NCBI RefSeq assembly: GCF_039555335.1
Contig: NC_092629.1
Span: forward strand, 2,365,935-2,429,934
Source: Amphiura filiformis
Lineage: Eukaryota; Echinodermata; Ophiuroidea; Amphilepidida; Amphiuridae
Reading direction: 5' to 3'
Length of the DNA stretch: 64,000 bases
The notes beneath the pieces are model-generated. The model ran no database searches, was not told where the DNA came from, and saw only the letters and a program-made list of their open reading frames with translations. Made by a program: the position numbers and the translations under genes. The first letter of the stretch is position 1; the number at the start of each line of letters is the position of its first letter. Below, piece after piece: positions 1 to 11,637 of the stretch.

Positions 1-2
1 CA

Positions 3-108
3 AAGAGCTTTGTTAAACCTGAAAGACTTCTACCCACAACCTCTGCTGCAAAGCTTCACTCCAGGAGAATGTATCTATAGGTCATGCAGTGGACGTGTAA
101 AAGTGATG
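3..108 (+). CDS. possible exon at the left edge, unassigned
   Basis: An open frame runs in from the window edge and reaches a possible donor (GTGATG|gtatgc, intron from 109). It would end in phase 0, which fits the phase-0 start of the exon at 1589. The stretch includes a CxxxSC-like segment (ECIYRSC). No family is recognised and the frame is only about 35 codons, so this may be chance. Confidence 0.2.
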
Positions 109-488
109 GTATGCATCCAATTGACTGGGTGGATACTTTAAGGTGACAAATTTGTTCCATTCATGATGAAAAGAAGTCCAGCGCCAGAATCATTGTTGAA
201 GATGATTCGATGCAATTGTTCTACAGAATGTATCACTATGAAATGTAGGTGCAGAAAGAATGGACTCAATTGCAATGGAGCATGTGCACACATATGCTAA
301 TGTGAGAACATGGACAAGGAACTATTCTCAGATGATGATGACAATTAATTCCAACATACATACAATGTGGTCGATGTATACTACTGTAAACAAAGGCATC
401 GAATTGTGGAATAGCAAGATGAATTTTGTTTACTTCAATAATATACTGTAAGCAACATATTGATTTTTATAATGGTGATTATAGCTGA
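109..488. other. no gene seen
   Basis: AT-rich sequence with short open frames that carry no recognisable domain. If the exon at 3-108 is real, this is the first part of an intron. Confidence 0.4.
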
Positions 489-1040
489 CAGCCATTTTGA
501 AATGCTATATGGCTGCCAAATTGGTACATATGCCTACTTAAAAGTAATTTTAATGGTACTATTGGTGCATATGATGTTGGTTATTTTAGAATTTATGTCG
601 CTTTAAGTTTCAAGTTGCACTACGTGCATAATTTAAGTCAATAAGCCAACATACCAAAATGGCGGCCATTTTGAAATTCACTGTTGCTGCTAATTTGGTT
701 CGTATGCCTACCTCTATATAAATTTTAATGGGAATATGGGTGCAAAGGATATTGGCTATTTTAGAAAATCCAACGCCTTAAGTTTTGCCTTACAATTACG
801 TGCATGATTTGATTTCATATGCCAAAATACCAAACTGGCGGCCATTTTGAAATTCATTATGGCGGCCAAATCGATCAATCTAAATATCACATTACAAAGA
901 TTCATTACTACATCCAGTAATGTACTTCTGAACAAGGTTGTCAGCAGTGGAACCCACAAAAACAAGTAAAAAATGGATGAAATCAGTAGATTAATGGGTA
1001 TTTTTCCAGCTTTTGGCGGCCATTTTGATTGCGTCACAGT
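489..1040. repeat. tandem repeat, about 175-bp unit, about 3 copies
   Basis: A block containing GGCCATTTTGAAATTCA recurs near 489, 661, 838 and 1015, giving spacings of 172-177 bp. Copies also share a segment with 'gtatgcctac' and a block ending 'ttacgtgcat'. Each carries the palindromic core AATGGCGGCCATT. The copies are clearly diverged. Confidence 0.75.
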
Positions 1041-1319
1041 TGGACCCCTCGCCCAAGTTGAATTTTGGTAAACTTTTGATATCTTATTCATTAGACCTTA
1101 TACTGCAAGAAAATACCAAAAAAGCTTCTGTTGCAATTTTTTGGGGGTTGGGGGTAGCTGTGTCATATTTTGATCCTACTATTACAGGTAGCTACAATTA
1201 TGGAATACCCTCCCCACTGAAAACCACAAGGGAGTGATGTCGCATTGTAACTAAGATATAGGAGTATGCTGTATGTGTAGGGTATAACATAATAATTCCC
1301 TGATTAAAGTGACATCACA

Positions 1320-1503
1320 CCTAAGTTATGAGAACTATCTGCCGATTGGCCAAAAAGAATATTGCACCCAATTATGAACCAATCAAGGAGGTTGTTAATA
1401 AGATCATCTGCAAATGCAAGTTTGACCACAAATAGTTAAAAGCCTAGTCATAACCAATCAATCAGAAATGCTGTTAAATGACCAGTAGTGTCCAGGGGGT
1501 TAA
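1320..1503. mobile_element. MITE-like palindromic element
   Basis: Its ends resemble those of the element at 7467-7680: one side has 'gagaactatctgccgattgg', the other 'aaccaatcaatcag' followed by 'gaccagtagtgtcc' and 'ggggttaa'. It encodes nothing. It is probably a diverged copy of the same non-autonomous DNA transposon. Confidence 0.45.
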
Positions 1504-1588
1504 GGCAGTATTATGAGACTGTCAGAGACCTGGTTTGACTAAGAATCATCATATAATTCAATGTTGACTTTAATCTCACCACACACAG

Positions 1589-1718
1589 GTCTTCATAGGA
1601 TTTGCTAAGCAACAGAGGACAGGAGATGAAGCAGAAGACGTGGCCATGTTGGATCTGGCCTCCGTCAACGTAGAGACAGATGGTGCTGTACGCAATAACC
1701 AAGTCGCACTTACAATGG
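1589..1718 (+). CDS. receptor-tail gene, penultimate exon
   Basis: Frame begins VFIGFAKQQ and ends VALTM plus one base. It is 43 codons, polar and acidic, with no hydrophobic span. The phase-1 end matches the next exon, which starts with two bases completing an Asp codon. Confidence 0.55.
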
Positions 1719-2643
1719 GTGAGTTGGCTATTCTAGTTGAAAATCATATTCCTCCTATTGGAAGAGATGACATTAATCTTTCACACAGGGAGTGTAAGTT
1801 TCAAATAAAGTTTCCTGAATGGGTGACTATTGAACAGGGAACTAAGCTTGCTTTGAAAGAGCCCACTTAACAATGGACTACTCCAGTTGAAATCCACACA
1901 CCCGCTATGAAAAATATGACCTTAATCTTCTACACAAGCAGTGTAAATATCTAATGTTGTGACCCGTCAAAGGTCATGTCTTCCATATATAGGGGTGTAT
2001 GGATTTCAGCTGGAATAGCCAATTGTCTTCACATGTCAAATGCGGGGTAAGAGCATAAAATATCTCGTAATAATAAGAAAAACAAAGAATAAGATATATG
2101 CAAAGAGGTGTTGCTTCAGAGAAATGAATTTAGAGAAGGCACCCTAGGGAAAATCAAATGCAGCATCTTGACGATATTTATGGGCATACTAATTTGTACC
2201 TTTTTCTTTCCTTGCAAACAGACACACAATCAGCTCGATTTGTGAATGATACCAGACCAGTAGCAGGTGCAGTAACACAAGATCTAGGAGCAACCAATAA
2301 CATACCATTGCCATCAGCCCCTAAAAATATCAATCTTCTACAAGACCAAAGTAATAATGCATTCAACAATCCATTATACAACACACCAAGTGGTACAGTC
2401 TCGCCAGTTGGCATAGAGGGCCTCGCTGACTCAGGCTATGCAAATCCACTGTTCAGTAGCCTAGCAGCAATGGATCGTAATCTAGCAGCGAATCCCAATC
2501 TAGCGACGCCAGATCCGAATGTGGCAACGGATTTGTACCTAGCTACAGATCCATCAGACATTAATCTAGCTACAGGAATATATAGGGAGGACTCCCAAGA
2601 TGCATTGCCACTATTTGGGGTCAATAACCAGTCAACCTGCTAA
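1589..2643 (+). CDS. C-terminal part of a probable membrane receptor with NPxY-type tail motifs
   Basis: Two exons are supported: 1589-1718 (acceptor cacacag, donor ATGG|gtgagt, ends in phase 1) and 2222-2643 (acceptor aacag, stop TAA 2641-2643). Together they encode about 183 residues. The tail has FNNPLY and, about 26 residues on, YANPLF. These fit the FxNPxY/NPxF signals used by LDL-receptor-family proteins and amnionless to bind PTB-domain endocytic adaptors. After them comes a low-complexity stretch with an imperfect repeated NLAT/NLAA motif. No transmembrane segment is visible in these exons; it would lie upstream of the window. Seen: splice sites, phase and motifs. Inferred: an endocytic receptor. 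The family is not identified, and an unrelated Asn/Pro-rich C-terminus is possible. Confidence 0.6.
1727..2025. mobile_element. two family-A palindromic MITE remnants
   Basis: Two adjacent copies (about 1727-1862 and 1872-2025) lie in the intron between the two receptor-tail exons. They show the family-A end 'ctattccagttgaaatcc' and the inner 'aaggtcatgtcttcc'. Both are degenerate. Confidence 0.6.
2222..2643 (+). CDS. receptor-tail gene, last exon
   Basis: It holds 140 complete codons after a split Asp codon, then TAA. FNNPLY is encoded at about 2363-2380 and YANPLF at about 2438-2455. The downstream Leu-Ala-Thr repeats are built from related short DNA units between 2460 and 2580, suggesting recent slippage growth. 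The next TAA/AATAAA-rich stretch probably holds the 3' UTR. Confidence 0.6.
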
Positions 2644-2854
2644 GTATTTAACAAGAATAGTCACACAAATTTAAGAAAATATAATAATATATATTTTTCA
2701 AAAAGTACTATTGTAACGTAAGTTCTAGAGGATTTTTAAGCACTTTTCACTGTGGTTGAGTGAATGATATGAAGTACAATCACAAGGCATCACATGCCAA
2801 AAGTAAGAGCGTTTAGAGAGACCCATTGTAAAGTTATGAACATATCTGAAAAAA

Positions 2855-3135
2855 TAGTGGGCCAAGTAAAGATCCTTGTGGATACAAAACATGTGTGGTC
2901 AGCCAGTGAAGGCATCATTTTAAAGGTTTGAATAATACATGCTAAAAGACAGTGGACCAAGTGAAAACCTTGTGTGATACAACATATTTGTGGTGTGCAA
3001 GGGAATGCATCATTGTATAGTTTTGAATATACATACCAATAGATGGAGTAAGTGGGCCAACCAAAAAACCTTGTGGGATGCAACATATTTGTGGTGTGCC
3101 AGGGAAGGCATTGTTTTAAAGTGTTGAGTACATGT
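2855..3135. repeat. tandem repeat, about 95-110-bp unit, three copies
   Basis: Three diverged copies share 'ccttgtg..gatacaa/gcaaca', then 'tttgtggtgtgc' and 'gaaggcat..tttaaag'. They start near 2858, 2953 and 3057, just downstream of the receptor-tail gene and possibly inside its 3' UTR. Confidence 0.65.
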
Positions 3136-4146
3136 CAAAAGGTTTGGCTATACAGATAATTTGGATTGTAAGTGTGATTGTGTGTGTGGATGGTGGTGGT
3201 TGCTGTGAATTCATTTGTTATAAGAGAGTAGGCGTATCTAGTCTGTTACTAGATACTGCGTGGAGTCAACCATTCCAGAAATAAAAAATAACAGTTTCCT
3301 GTTCAAATGTGATGACCAATGTCAAAAATGTGCCAATGATAAAAAGAAATGTGACCAACTTTGGTGGAATTTTGAGAAAGTAAAAAGTGTGTGTGACATT
3401 GTATGTGGGCTGAGAGGTTTTAATCATGAACTGAAATATAGCAATAGGTTCAAACTTGATTTTGGATCCGAGAGAACTTGAGAGGCGCCACTCCGATTGT
3501 AAAATTGAGGACAGTGTAATGGGGGACCTTCCGTAAGAGCTGTGCCCTAAATATGGTAATGAGCCATGGATGACGTAAACGAAGCAGACGACATAATAAA
3601 TCAACATAATCTTTTCACATATTTTCTGGAAGGTCTTAGTATGTATCTTTTCCATAGGTTATTTAATAACCTTTTAGAAATTGTGTGTTAGTGCTAGCTA
3701 TTTATATTTGCTTTTTCATTTTTATCACTGATTATAGCCCTTAGTTTCAACATTTATTTTGTTGTTCTGCATGGTGATTGACAGCTGCTGGGTGGGGCTA
3801 ATTCTTGTAACTCTTGTATAGCTTCAAAATTCTGTACCGTCTCTTCAACAGCGCCCTATATAGGGCTCTATGATCTCTCATTACACAGCACGTAGTAAAA
3901 CCTGGCCAGCGGTGTTTACCAAGCGGCCATATTTATGATGCAACGTCCTCAAAATCGGTATACGTGTATGCAGTTTGTACAGAGTGCCGTCGGTCTTGTT
4001 GGAGGTCACATTGTGAAGTAATAAGTGAAAGCTAATGATTTATCAATGCAAATTTAGAAATGACTCATTTATTTAAAAGGAAAAATTAGTAGTGTGTGGT
4101 TAGATGTAAATACTATCAGGATAGAAATATATACTAAAACCTTTAT
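3136..4146. other. no gene seen
   Basis: Intergenic AT-rich sequence. The open frames here (for example 3260-3481 +) show no domain and no conserved splice context. Confidence 0.4.
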
Positions 4147-4172
4147 TATTATTATTATGTTATTATTATGCA
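4147..4172. repeat. (ATT)n microsatellite
   Basis: Short interrupted run of ATT triplets. Confidence 0.8.
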
Positions 4173-4212
4173 TAAAATGTTTTTTTGTTTTTTTATATAA
4201 AACTGAAATCGG

Positions 4213-4410
4213 ATAGGTGGGTTATTCCAATTGAAATCCATACACCCTGTATGTAAGGCATGACCGTAATCTCCCACACAAAGGGTGTGAATTTCAAATG
4301 GACTTGCCTGAATGGGTGACTCCATTTGAAATATACACCCCTATTTGGGAGATTAAGGTCATGTCTTCCATAGGGCATGTATGGATTTCAACTTGAATGA
4401 CCCATTGACT
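4213..4410. mobile_element. family-A palindromic MITE
   Basis: A near-complete foldback element. The left arm has 'attccaattgaaatccatac', the right arm 'gtatggatttcaacttgaat', with inner pairs around 'catgaccgtaatctccc' and 'gagattaaggtcatg'. The arms are about 90 bp each. Confidence 0.8.
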
Positions 4411-4682
4411 TAACATAGACCTTGGAGTACAGTGAGCTACAATCCACGGGGAATTAGTTTGCATGTATGTGCACCACAATGGGTGCAATATCAAAGGTAT
4501 ATAGGAACAGGGATAAGGTTAATTGTTCTCACAACAATGTTTATGGCAAATTACAATATACAACAATAAATTGAAGAAAAATCAAGTATCTAAAATTAAT
4601 TAGCAAAATCAAAAATGGAGAGTGCCAAGTGTAGTAGCATTGTATTCTGGATTGTAGAGTTTTGTATCTCCTGGGTCTGATT

Positions 4683-4875
4683 GGGCTATTCAAGTTGAAA
4701 TCCATACACCCTCTATGGAAGACATGACCTTAATCTCCCACACAGGGGATGTAGATTTCAAATGGAGTCACCCATTCAGGTAACCCCATTTGAAATCCAC
4801 ACTCCCTGTGTGGATTAGTTAAGGTCATGTCTTCCATAGGGGGTGTACAGATATCAACTAGAACAGCCAATTCCT
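4683..4875. mobile_element. family-A palindromic MITE
   Basis: Foldback copy starting 'gggctattcaagttgaaatc' and ending near 'caactagaacagccaatt'. The inner arms carry 'ggaagacatgacctt' and 'aaggtcatgtcttcc'. Confidence 0.85.
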
Positions 4876-5139
4876 GGCCCTGGTTGGCTAGTGAAGTTTA
4901 TTTTTACTGACCTGTTTATATGATGTATGCACATTATTTCCAACTTAATACTGTTTTAATATGAATGTACCATAACCAAGCTAAGTGTCCTTACCCATTG
5001 GTCTAGATGTACCTCTAATATGTACATTCTTCATTGACAATCAATAGCTGCTCTTTGACATGCATTAGTCACAATGTGTTTTATATAATGCTGTAGTTAT
5101 AAAGCTTATCAACATAGCTACAAGGAACCCGATTGCCCA

Positions 5140-5390
5140 AATGGGCAGGGAGACCAAGGTGCCAAAGGGGGAAAGGGGAACTAGTGTGCACATGGGGTAA
5201 GGGGGATCAAGTTACCTAAGGGGACAGAGAACCAGGGTGCCAAAGGGGAAAGGGGAACCAGTGTGCACATGGGGTAAGGGGGGTCAAGTTGTCTAAGGGG
5301 GCAGAGAACCAGGGTGCCTAATGGGAATAGGAACCAGTGTGCACATTGGGTTAGGTGAACCATATTTACCTATGGGGAAGGGGAACTAGA
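5140..5390. repeat. tandem minisatellite, about 76-bp unit, three copies
   Basis: The marker 'gtgcacatggggtaa' occurs at 5187 and 5264, with a diverged third copy near 5339, giving periods of 77 and 75 bp. The unit is strongly purine-rich on the + strand. Confidence 0.85.
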
Positions 5391-7466
5391 ATGCCCACTG
5401 TGACAGTGGTACCTGCATGCCAAGCAGAAAAATACTTCTGGTAAAATCAGTATGAAAAGTTGTATGTATATGCAATATTTTTGACCAAATGTATGGGACA
5501 AAGTTCCCATCAAAAGGCCTTTGCCTCCAGGGATGGAGGCTGGCTATGACCTTATAGCGTCACTTTAATGTAGTATGAATATTCAGTGGATTTTTCCGCA
5601 TGTATTCTATTGTTCACAAACACTGTGCAATAAGCATTGTGAGACATGTAGTCCGTATGTTTAAGGCAGCCTATATAGCAGTAACTGTTGCAATAAATCG
5701 ATTTATCAATGTTTATATTTTGAAATCTTTAAGATAAGCATTTCAAAATTACTTATCTTTAAAAAATACTGTACATACCAAGATAAGTAAACTGCATGTT
5801 GTTTGCTGTTTGTATATATTTTAAATGCTAGTGCAAATGCTGTTCCATTTGAAGTCCCCCTCCCACTGAGGAAGTAGACACTGTTACGTAACCTGAATTC
5901 CATTTGATACTCTGCGTGCTAGCCATAGACTTCAACATTAAGAAGTCCAAGTTTTGAGATATTTTCTCAAAATATCAAGAGCTATCTCAAAAAACCTTCA
6001 GTCCTTGTTTGTATTCATGCATTTTCCACTGATTCCAAATATAGTCATAAAAATGTACAATTCTAAAAATTTTAAATTTGTAAGAAATTTAGAATCTTGT
6101 CGTCTGCAGTATACACTTGTGTGGAGAGAGTTCAATTATATGGTCAATTCAGGTGCAAAGTTAACAGTTAGATTTTACACAATTTTGCCCATAATTTGGG
6201 ATTTTTTTTTTTAAAGTTCCAAATTCTTCCTCGCCTATTCCACTGTTTTTGTTTCCTCACTTATTCCACTGGATGGAAATAGTTGGATCTGGAATGGCTA
6301 AAACCTTTGATTTCAAAATTGTCTTCAAGGGGAGTGTGGATTTCAGATGGAAGAGCCAATTAGGTTAATAGATTTATTTTGTGGTGTATGACCAAAGATT
6401 GACTGCTGTGGCAAAGGATGCATTGATAGTGAACATAATAGGATGATTTATACAGCTTTTCACTATTTAAATATTTAGAACATCACAATGCAGTGATGAT
6501 GATGAAATGATGTTTAAAGATGATATGATGTAAAGCCATCAAAACAGATTAATGATTGCACACTATAACCTTCATATAATGCACCCTTTTGCCACAATGG
6601 TTAAACAAATCTCGTCCATGTACACATAAGGAGTTATTCACAAGACACAAAGATGTCTCAAATTTAGGTGTGTTAGTAATATTTTTAGTTCGTGTTATTT
6701 TAGCGTGTGTTCTTTTCTAACTTCATGAAAATTATGGTGATAACTAAGTGCAAAATGTAGGCATTATATAGCAAACAAGTCTCAATGCTGCCAGTTAATC
6801 CCCTGGCTGAAACTTCTGTAAACGAGCACACCAAAACTATGCTGATAGCAATGTTAACTATCATTTTTGAAAGGTTATTGCTTGTACACTTTCACTGCCT
6901 ATAACTAGTTGTTTCAGCGGCGTAGTCAGGTTTTTGGAACTATGAGGGCCGGGAGCACACACTTCAAACTTGTACAGACTTGATTTCACCAACAGGTGTG
7001 CTTTAAAGGCATGTCACGCCCCTTTCAGTGGCGTATCCGCCTAAATTTCAGGATGACCTTAGGTTATAGGGCTTATTTGGATAAACGGCTCTGGAACATC
7101 ATGTATCATGATTGCCCATGAGGTAAGTATATGATTTACACCTCCCCCAACTGACTATGCTCTTGGTTTGTTTTACGTTTTTCCTGTAATGTAGCATTTT
7201 ATTATCTTCACATACTGCTTGCTAATTATATAATAATAATACCTTATCATAATTTGTTAAAATCATAAAATGTTTTAAATAATAATATATATTTGATATA
7301 ATAGATGATATAAATGATTGTATAGTTTAAATAATATAATTTAAATAATTTTCTTTTATGTAAATTAAACCTAGTGATTAGGTTAAATATATATGTTTTA
7401 CGAATCAGGCTTGTATTGTCAATATATCTCCATCACATTCACATCTATATGAGTCTGAAGTAGGCT
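5391..7466. other. no gene seen
   Basis: AT-rich sequence. A family-A fragment lies near 6330-6360, and two loose hAT-like ends (CAGCGGCGTAG near 6918, CAGTGGCGTA near 7026) point the same way without clear partners. No coding exon is supported. Confidence 0.4.
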
Positions 7467-7680
7467 TAACCCCATGAGTACTACCTGCTGATTGGTTACA
7501 AGAAGACTATTATGATTCATTGAGCCAATCAGCAACATGGTATGGTAAGAATAGTGGTAGGGAAAGAGGATTGAGTTTAAATATTTAGATGCTGTATTTT
7601 ATTTGGTCACTGAGATGATTATATCATGTATTTAACCAATCAGAGACTCTGTCAGAAAGGCAGTAGTTCCCATGGGGTTA
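7467..7680. mobile_element. palindromic MITE with TTAA ends
   Basis: Inverted ends TTAACCCCATGAGTACTACC and, on the right, 'ggcagtagttcccatggggttaa' are imperfect complements. Inner arms include 'gctgattggtta' and 'aaccaatcag'. A related copy lies at 1320-1503. Confidence 0.75.
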
Positions 7681-7841
7681 ACCACTAGATTCATACATAC
7701 TCGCTATGTAACAGCTTGCGTGATTGGTCAAGAGCTGGGCAAAACAACGTTAATGCCTGGTGTCCCAGATGTGCGATCGTGAGGTAGAGAAAATGAAGGA
7801 AAATCATGTTTTTTAATAATGTTATTTGTAATTTTTTGTTA

Positions 7842-7952
7842 TTACCATACTGACTCGAGTATAGTCCCACCCTGTTTTTGGGTGAACATTTTTCAAAATT
7901 TGGGGGTGGGACTTTACTCGAGGGTGGGACTATACTCACGTCAGTACGGTAT
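7842..7952. mobile_element. short foldback element, about 110 bp
   Basis: The left arm 'actcgagtatagtcccaccc' pairs with 'gggtgggactatactc' and the outer 'taccatactgac' pairs with 'gtcagtacggta'. The loop is short, so single strands would form a strong hairpin. Confidence 0.8.
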
Positions 7953-8368
7953 TTTGATGAAATAAGAATCACAAAATGTTCTGGTATTATTAACAGTGTT
8001 CATTCATATATTCTCATGACTCGGGCGTAAACAACCATTTAGTCATGAAAATATATGAATGAACCCCTAATTCATTAGATGACTTTCACATGTCATGTAT
8101 GCTTCTTAATTATTGGCCCTTTGAACGGATCTGACATTTTGCTCCCAAAATGAGCCTCTCCCTGCTTTATGCATGCTCAAAAGTGCAATTTTGTTTTTGC
8201 TCTTTTTTTAGCAATGCGCCAGCAGGCTTTTGCAAAGCATACACAATAATTTAGCATGCATATGAAAGGCATATGCGCACACAACACAAACTTTGGGAGT
8301 AGAAGCTTGTTTTGAGGTGACCGTGCTAAGGGTCAACAGTAATAGTAAATGCACAATGTGGGTGAATT

Positions 8369-8530
8369 GGGCTATTCAATTTGAAATCTATACACCCCAT
8401 TAATCTTGCACACAGGCGTGAATTTCTAATGGGGTTACCTGAATTGGTGACTCAATTTTAATTGTACAATCCCTGCGTTGAAGATTAAGATCATGTCATA
8501 GGGGATGCATGGATTTCAACTGGAACACCG
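8369..8530. mobile_element. family-A palindromic MITE, partly deleted
   Basis: Starts 'ggctattcaatttgaaatc' and ends 'ggatttcaactggaac'. Inner 'ccattaatcttgcacacagg' faces 'gaagattaagatcatg'. Confidence 0.7.
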
Positions 8531-9635
8531 TAAAGATTCGCTATATGGGGTCACTTGACATAAGTGCAATTTTAGGCACAACCTAAAACTACCATCCCGT
8601 AAAATTCCCACCAAGAATTAAAAGCACAGACCCTGAATTCTTGTTGGGATTTCAGAGGAGTGAGCTCTCTATTTGCACATGAAATGTACCCCAAGGCAAA
8701 GGAGCCCAAGTACACCATTAGGCCAATCTTTGCGATAGCTCAATGCTAAATTTGGTTAATTTTAAGGGTGCTGTGATCAAAATCACATAATGGGACAATA
8801 AATGATGTTTGTACTCAAACATCTATTACGACATGGCCTGATCCAATCACACCAAAGTTGAAGAAAATATCAACAGTTATGAACAGTTCACAACTTTGCA
8901 TCTCAGTATACCAGGGACTTCAGCATAAGCTTAGGTACTGGGTAAGTTGCAATAGTAATAACTCAATTGTCAAATTTTCAACTTTGGTCAGAGTGGATCA
9001 GCTCATCGTCGTAGGCAAGAAAAATCTCCTATGTATCATTGCCCCCTGAACATGTTTAAAGCCACACCTGTGTAACCTCTTGACAATTTTGTTTTAAACA
9101 CATTCAAGGGTCACAAGTAGGTTTTTCCTGCCTAGCTACACGTCATGTCACAATAACAGTCCCATTATGTGATTTATATGACCACAATAAATCATGAATC
9201 ATGTGGTGCAAACTCACATCAATTTATTGTATTAATATAGCAGTATTTTTTTTATTTTAATTTGTAGACTGTGTGCTTGGATTTAATTTTAATTCAAAAC
9301 ACGAATTATTTATTTGGCACAACCAGTTCAAACTTGTTCTGCTGACAGTCTCTTGGTGATCCATTGACTTCACTATAACATCTTGCAGTAAACCTTTGAC
9401 GAGCACATACTATATACTGTAATGTTGCAAAGTTGGAGCTAATAACGCATATGGCACAAAGTTCATTCATAAATTTCCATTTGCAAATTGGCAACAGCAG
9501 ATTGCTTCAGCAGCCAATCAGAGACAAGTGTGTTTCAACACGATGTACGCTTAAAATACGCTCTCGTCAAAAGTGTACAGGTAAAGATGTTGGCGATAAT
9601 AAGAGGTGAAGGTAGTTATATAAAAGTCACCATTT

Positions 9636-9857
9636 TAGGGATGCACCATATTAAACCTTCAAGGTGGGTGCTGCAAGTTGGGGTCAGAGACATTTTTAAA
9701 CACTTGGTATTGGGTGGTTTGTTTTTTAATGTTAATGCATTATTGTATTCCCAGTTCGGTGGGCCAATTCATTTTGTTTGGGGTGATACATAGCAAAGTT
9801 TTTTAGTGGGGGAATGTTTTGGGGGAATCTATTCACATGTCGAATGGTGCATCCCTA
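9636..9857. mobile_element. hAT-like MITE
   Basis: Terminal inverted repeats TAGGGATGCACCAT and ATGGTGCATCCCTA bound a 222-bp element. This terminus type is well known from non-autonomous hAT elements. The flanking 8-mers do not match, so the target-site duplication has decayed or the border is slightly off. Confidence 0.65.
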
Positions 9858-10015
9858 ACATCAATCCCCTCTCTGCCTTACATCATCACACCACCACTTT
9901 TGAGAGATTCAATGCATCATCAACCACATTGTCAGCACAACAACTGTCATAGGATCAATGCCAGATGAGGAATTTGTCACTTCAAGGCACTATCAGTGAT
10001 ATGCTAAGGCACTAT

Positions 10016-10239
10016 CATCTAATTTGGTCCTATAGAGCTATCGGGGCCTATCAATGGCTTTTTCCATCATACCCTGAACATTGGCATAGTGCATTCATTT
10101 TTTTATTTAAATGAAAAATGAGTGATAACACTATGCAAATGTTAATTATTATGTTTGTTACAATTCATTACATCACTGGGCTAGGATTGAAAGGACCACC
10201 TCACCGGACACTGATAGCGCTATAGGACCAAATTAGATG
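10016..10239. mobile_element. foldback MITE
   Basis: The arm CATCTAATTTGGTCCTATAG followed by GCTATC is mirrored by GATAGC and CTATAGGACCAAATTAGATG. There is one extra base in the left arm. It encodes nothing. Confidence 0.75.
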
Positions 10240-10427
10240 TGATGCCTAAATCAGAAAATCTAAAAAAAAATAAAAGAAAGATTTCGGTGACAAATGACTC
10301 ATGTAGCTTGATGCCAAATTTGAACTGGTTGTGACCCAAATAATTCATGTTTTAATCTTATTACCAAAAAGTAATGTATTTTTAAATGGTTTCAACGTTT
10401 TCGCCATTGTAAAATATTTTTGTAGAA

Positions 10428-10520
10428 AACGGGAAAAGTGATCCCGTCCTGCAATTAAACCCAGCACCTATGCTTTACAAGATCTATGCCTTCACCACCT
10501 GGCCATAGGAGTTTCATGGT
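10428..10520 (-). repeat. possible tRNA-derived SINE fragment
   Basis: On the minus strand a tRNA-like segment reads GGCCAGGTGGTGAAGGC, then a CTTGTAA anticodon-loop-like block (TGT), then GCTGGGTTTAATTGC in place of a T arm. It resembles a decayed tRNA-Thr head. Stems are poorly paired, so it is not a functional tRNA. Confidence 0.3.
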
Positions 10521-10884
10521 AAAGTTTGTTCGGCTTATAACTGGCAGAAATTATTCGGCTTTTGGTACTGCGTGTGTCAATGAAATCCCAACTCACGCTT
10601 CCATAAATTCACATAAGCGTGCAACGCACAACTAGCATAAAGCACTGTGTGCATGCCATTGTGTATCAATACACGGTGTTATGAGTCTTCTTTTGCAGTA
10701 GAATCTTTACAATGGCAAAACTGTAATGTTGGAAACCATTTGAAAATTATTCATTCTCACTGAGCTGGTTAATTTTAAGCCACCTTTTACCAAAAATTAT
10801 CAAAACTATTGAGTAAAATTTACAATGAAAGATAAATAATTATCAAATTACTCAGAATTTTAGTAGTGAATAGAAGACAGTAGG

Positions 10885-11012
10885 GTTAGTGCAAGAAGGC
10901 CCTATCTGCAATAGCTGCTCTATGGACATTTGACAATTTTTACATTCTATATTGTACATTATCTGAATATATGACACCTGGCAGCTATTGGCAGTAGGGG
11001 CCTTCTTACCCT
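10885..11012. mobile_element. short MITE, same family as 58668-58793
   Basis: Ends 'gtgcaagaaggccctatctg' and 'ggcagtaggggccttcttac' are inverted. The inside shares 'tctgcaatagctgc', 'cattctatattgtacatt' and 'tgacacctggcagctattg' with the second copy. Confidence 0.75.
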
Positions 11013-11637
11013 TAAGCGCATGTAAGATTTAGATGTTTTTATGTTCTTTTAATCAGAATCATTGAATAATTCATTATCGTTTAAAATTTTTAAATGTAAT
11101 CAATAGCAGTACTCAGATGCTCATACCTATGCACTGCCTCTGGATATTGAAAGGCTAGTATTATCTTTCATAATAATGCAACAAATGTTCCTGTCAATTG
11201 ATTGGTTGATACCATGATCACATGACATGAAATATATTATGTAACACATAAAATATCCCTGTCATTTGATTGGTGGATATTACATCACCTGACATGAAAT
11301 ATTTATACTATTTCCCTGATATTTCATGGCAGGGAAGAAGGTTGGCATTAAAAAGTACAAAAGTACTTTTTCTATAGAAATCCCCCCCCCCCCCTACATT
11401 GCATGTGTCGGCATTTTGCATCGGCATTGTCATACCGCACATGGCACTGTGATTCAAACTGGGAAAATCTTCAGTTCAGTAACTTGGTCTGTCATTTATA
11501 TTCAAAGGAGATCATAGTCAAGGAAAGCCTTTAGATTCAATGAGTAAACGCATCTTTTTCAAAGAGCTCTGTAGATAGACTGTTACAACATAGCCTTAGC
11601 ACGGGCCTATAGCCCTAGGCCATGATTGGCCATGACC

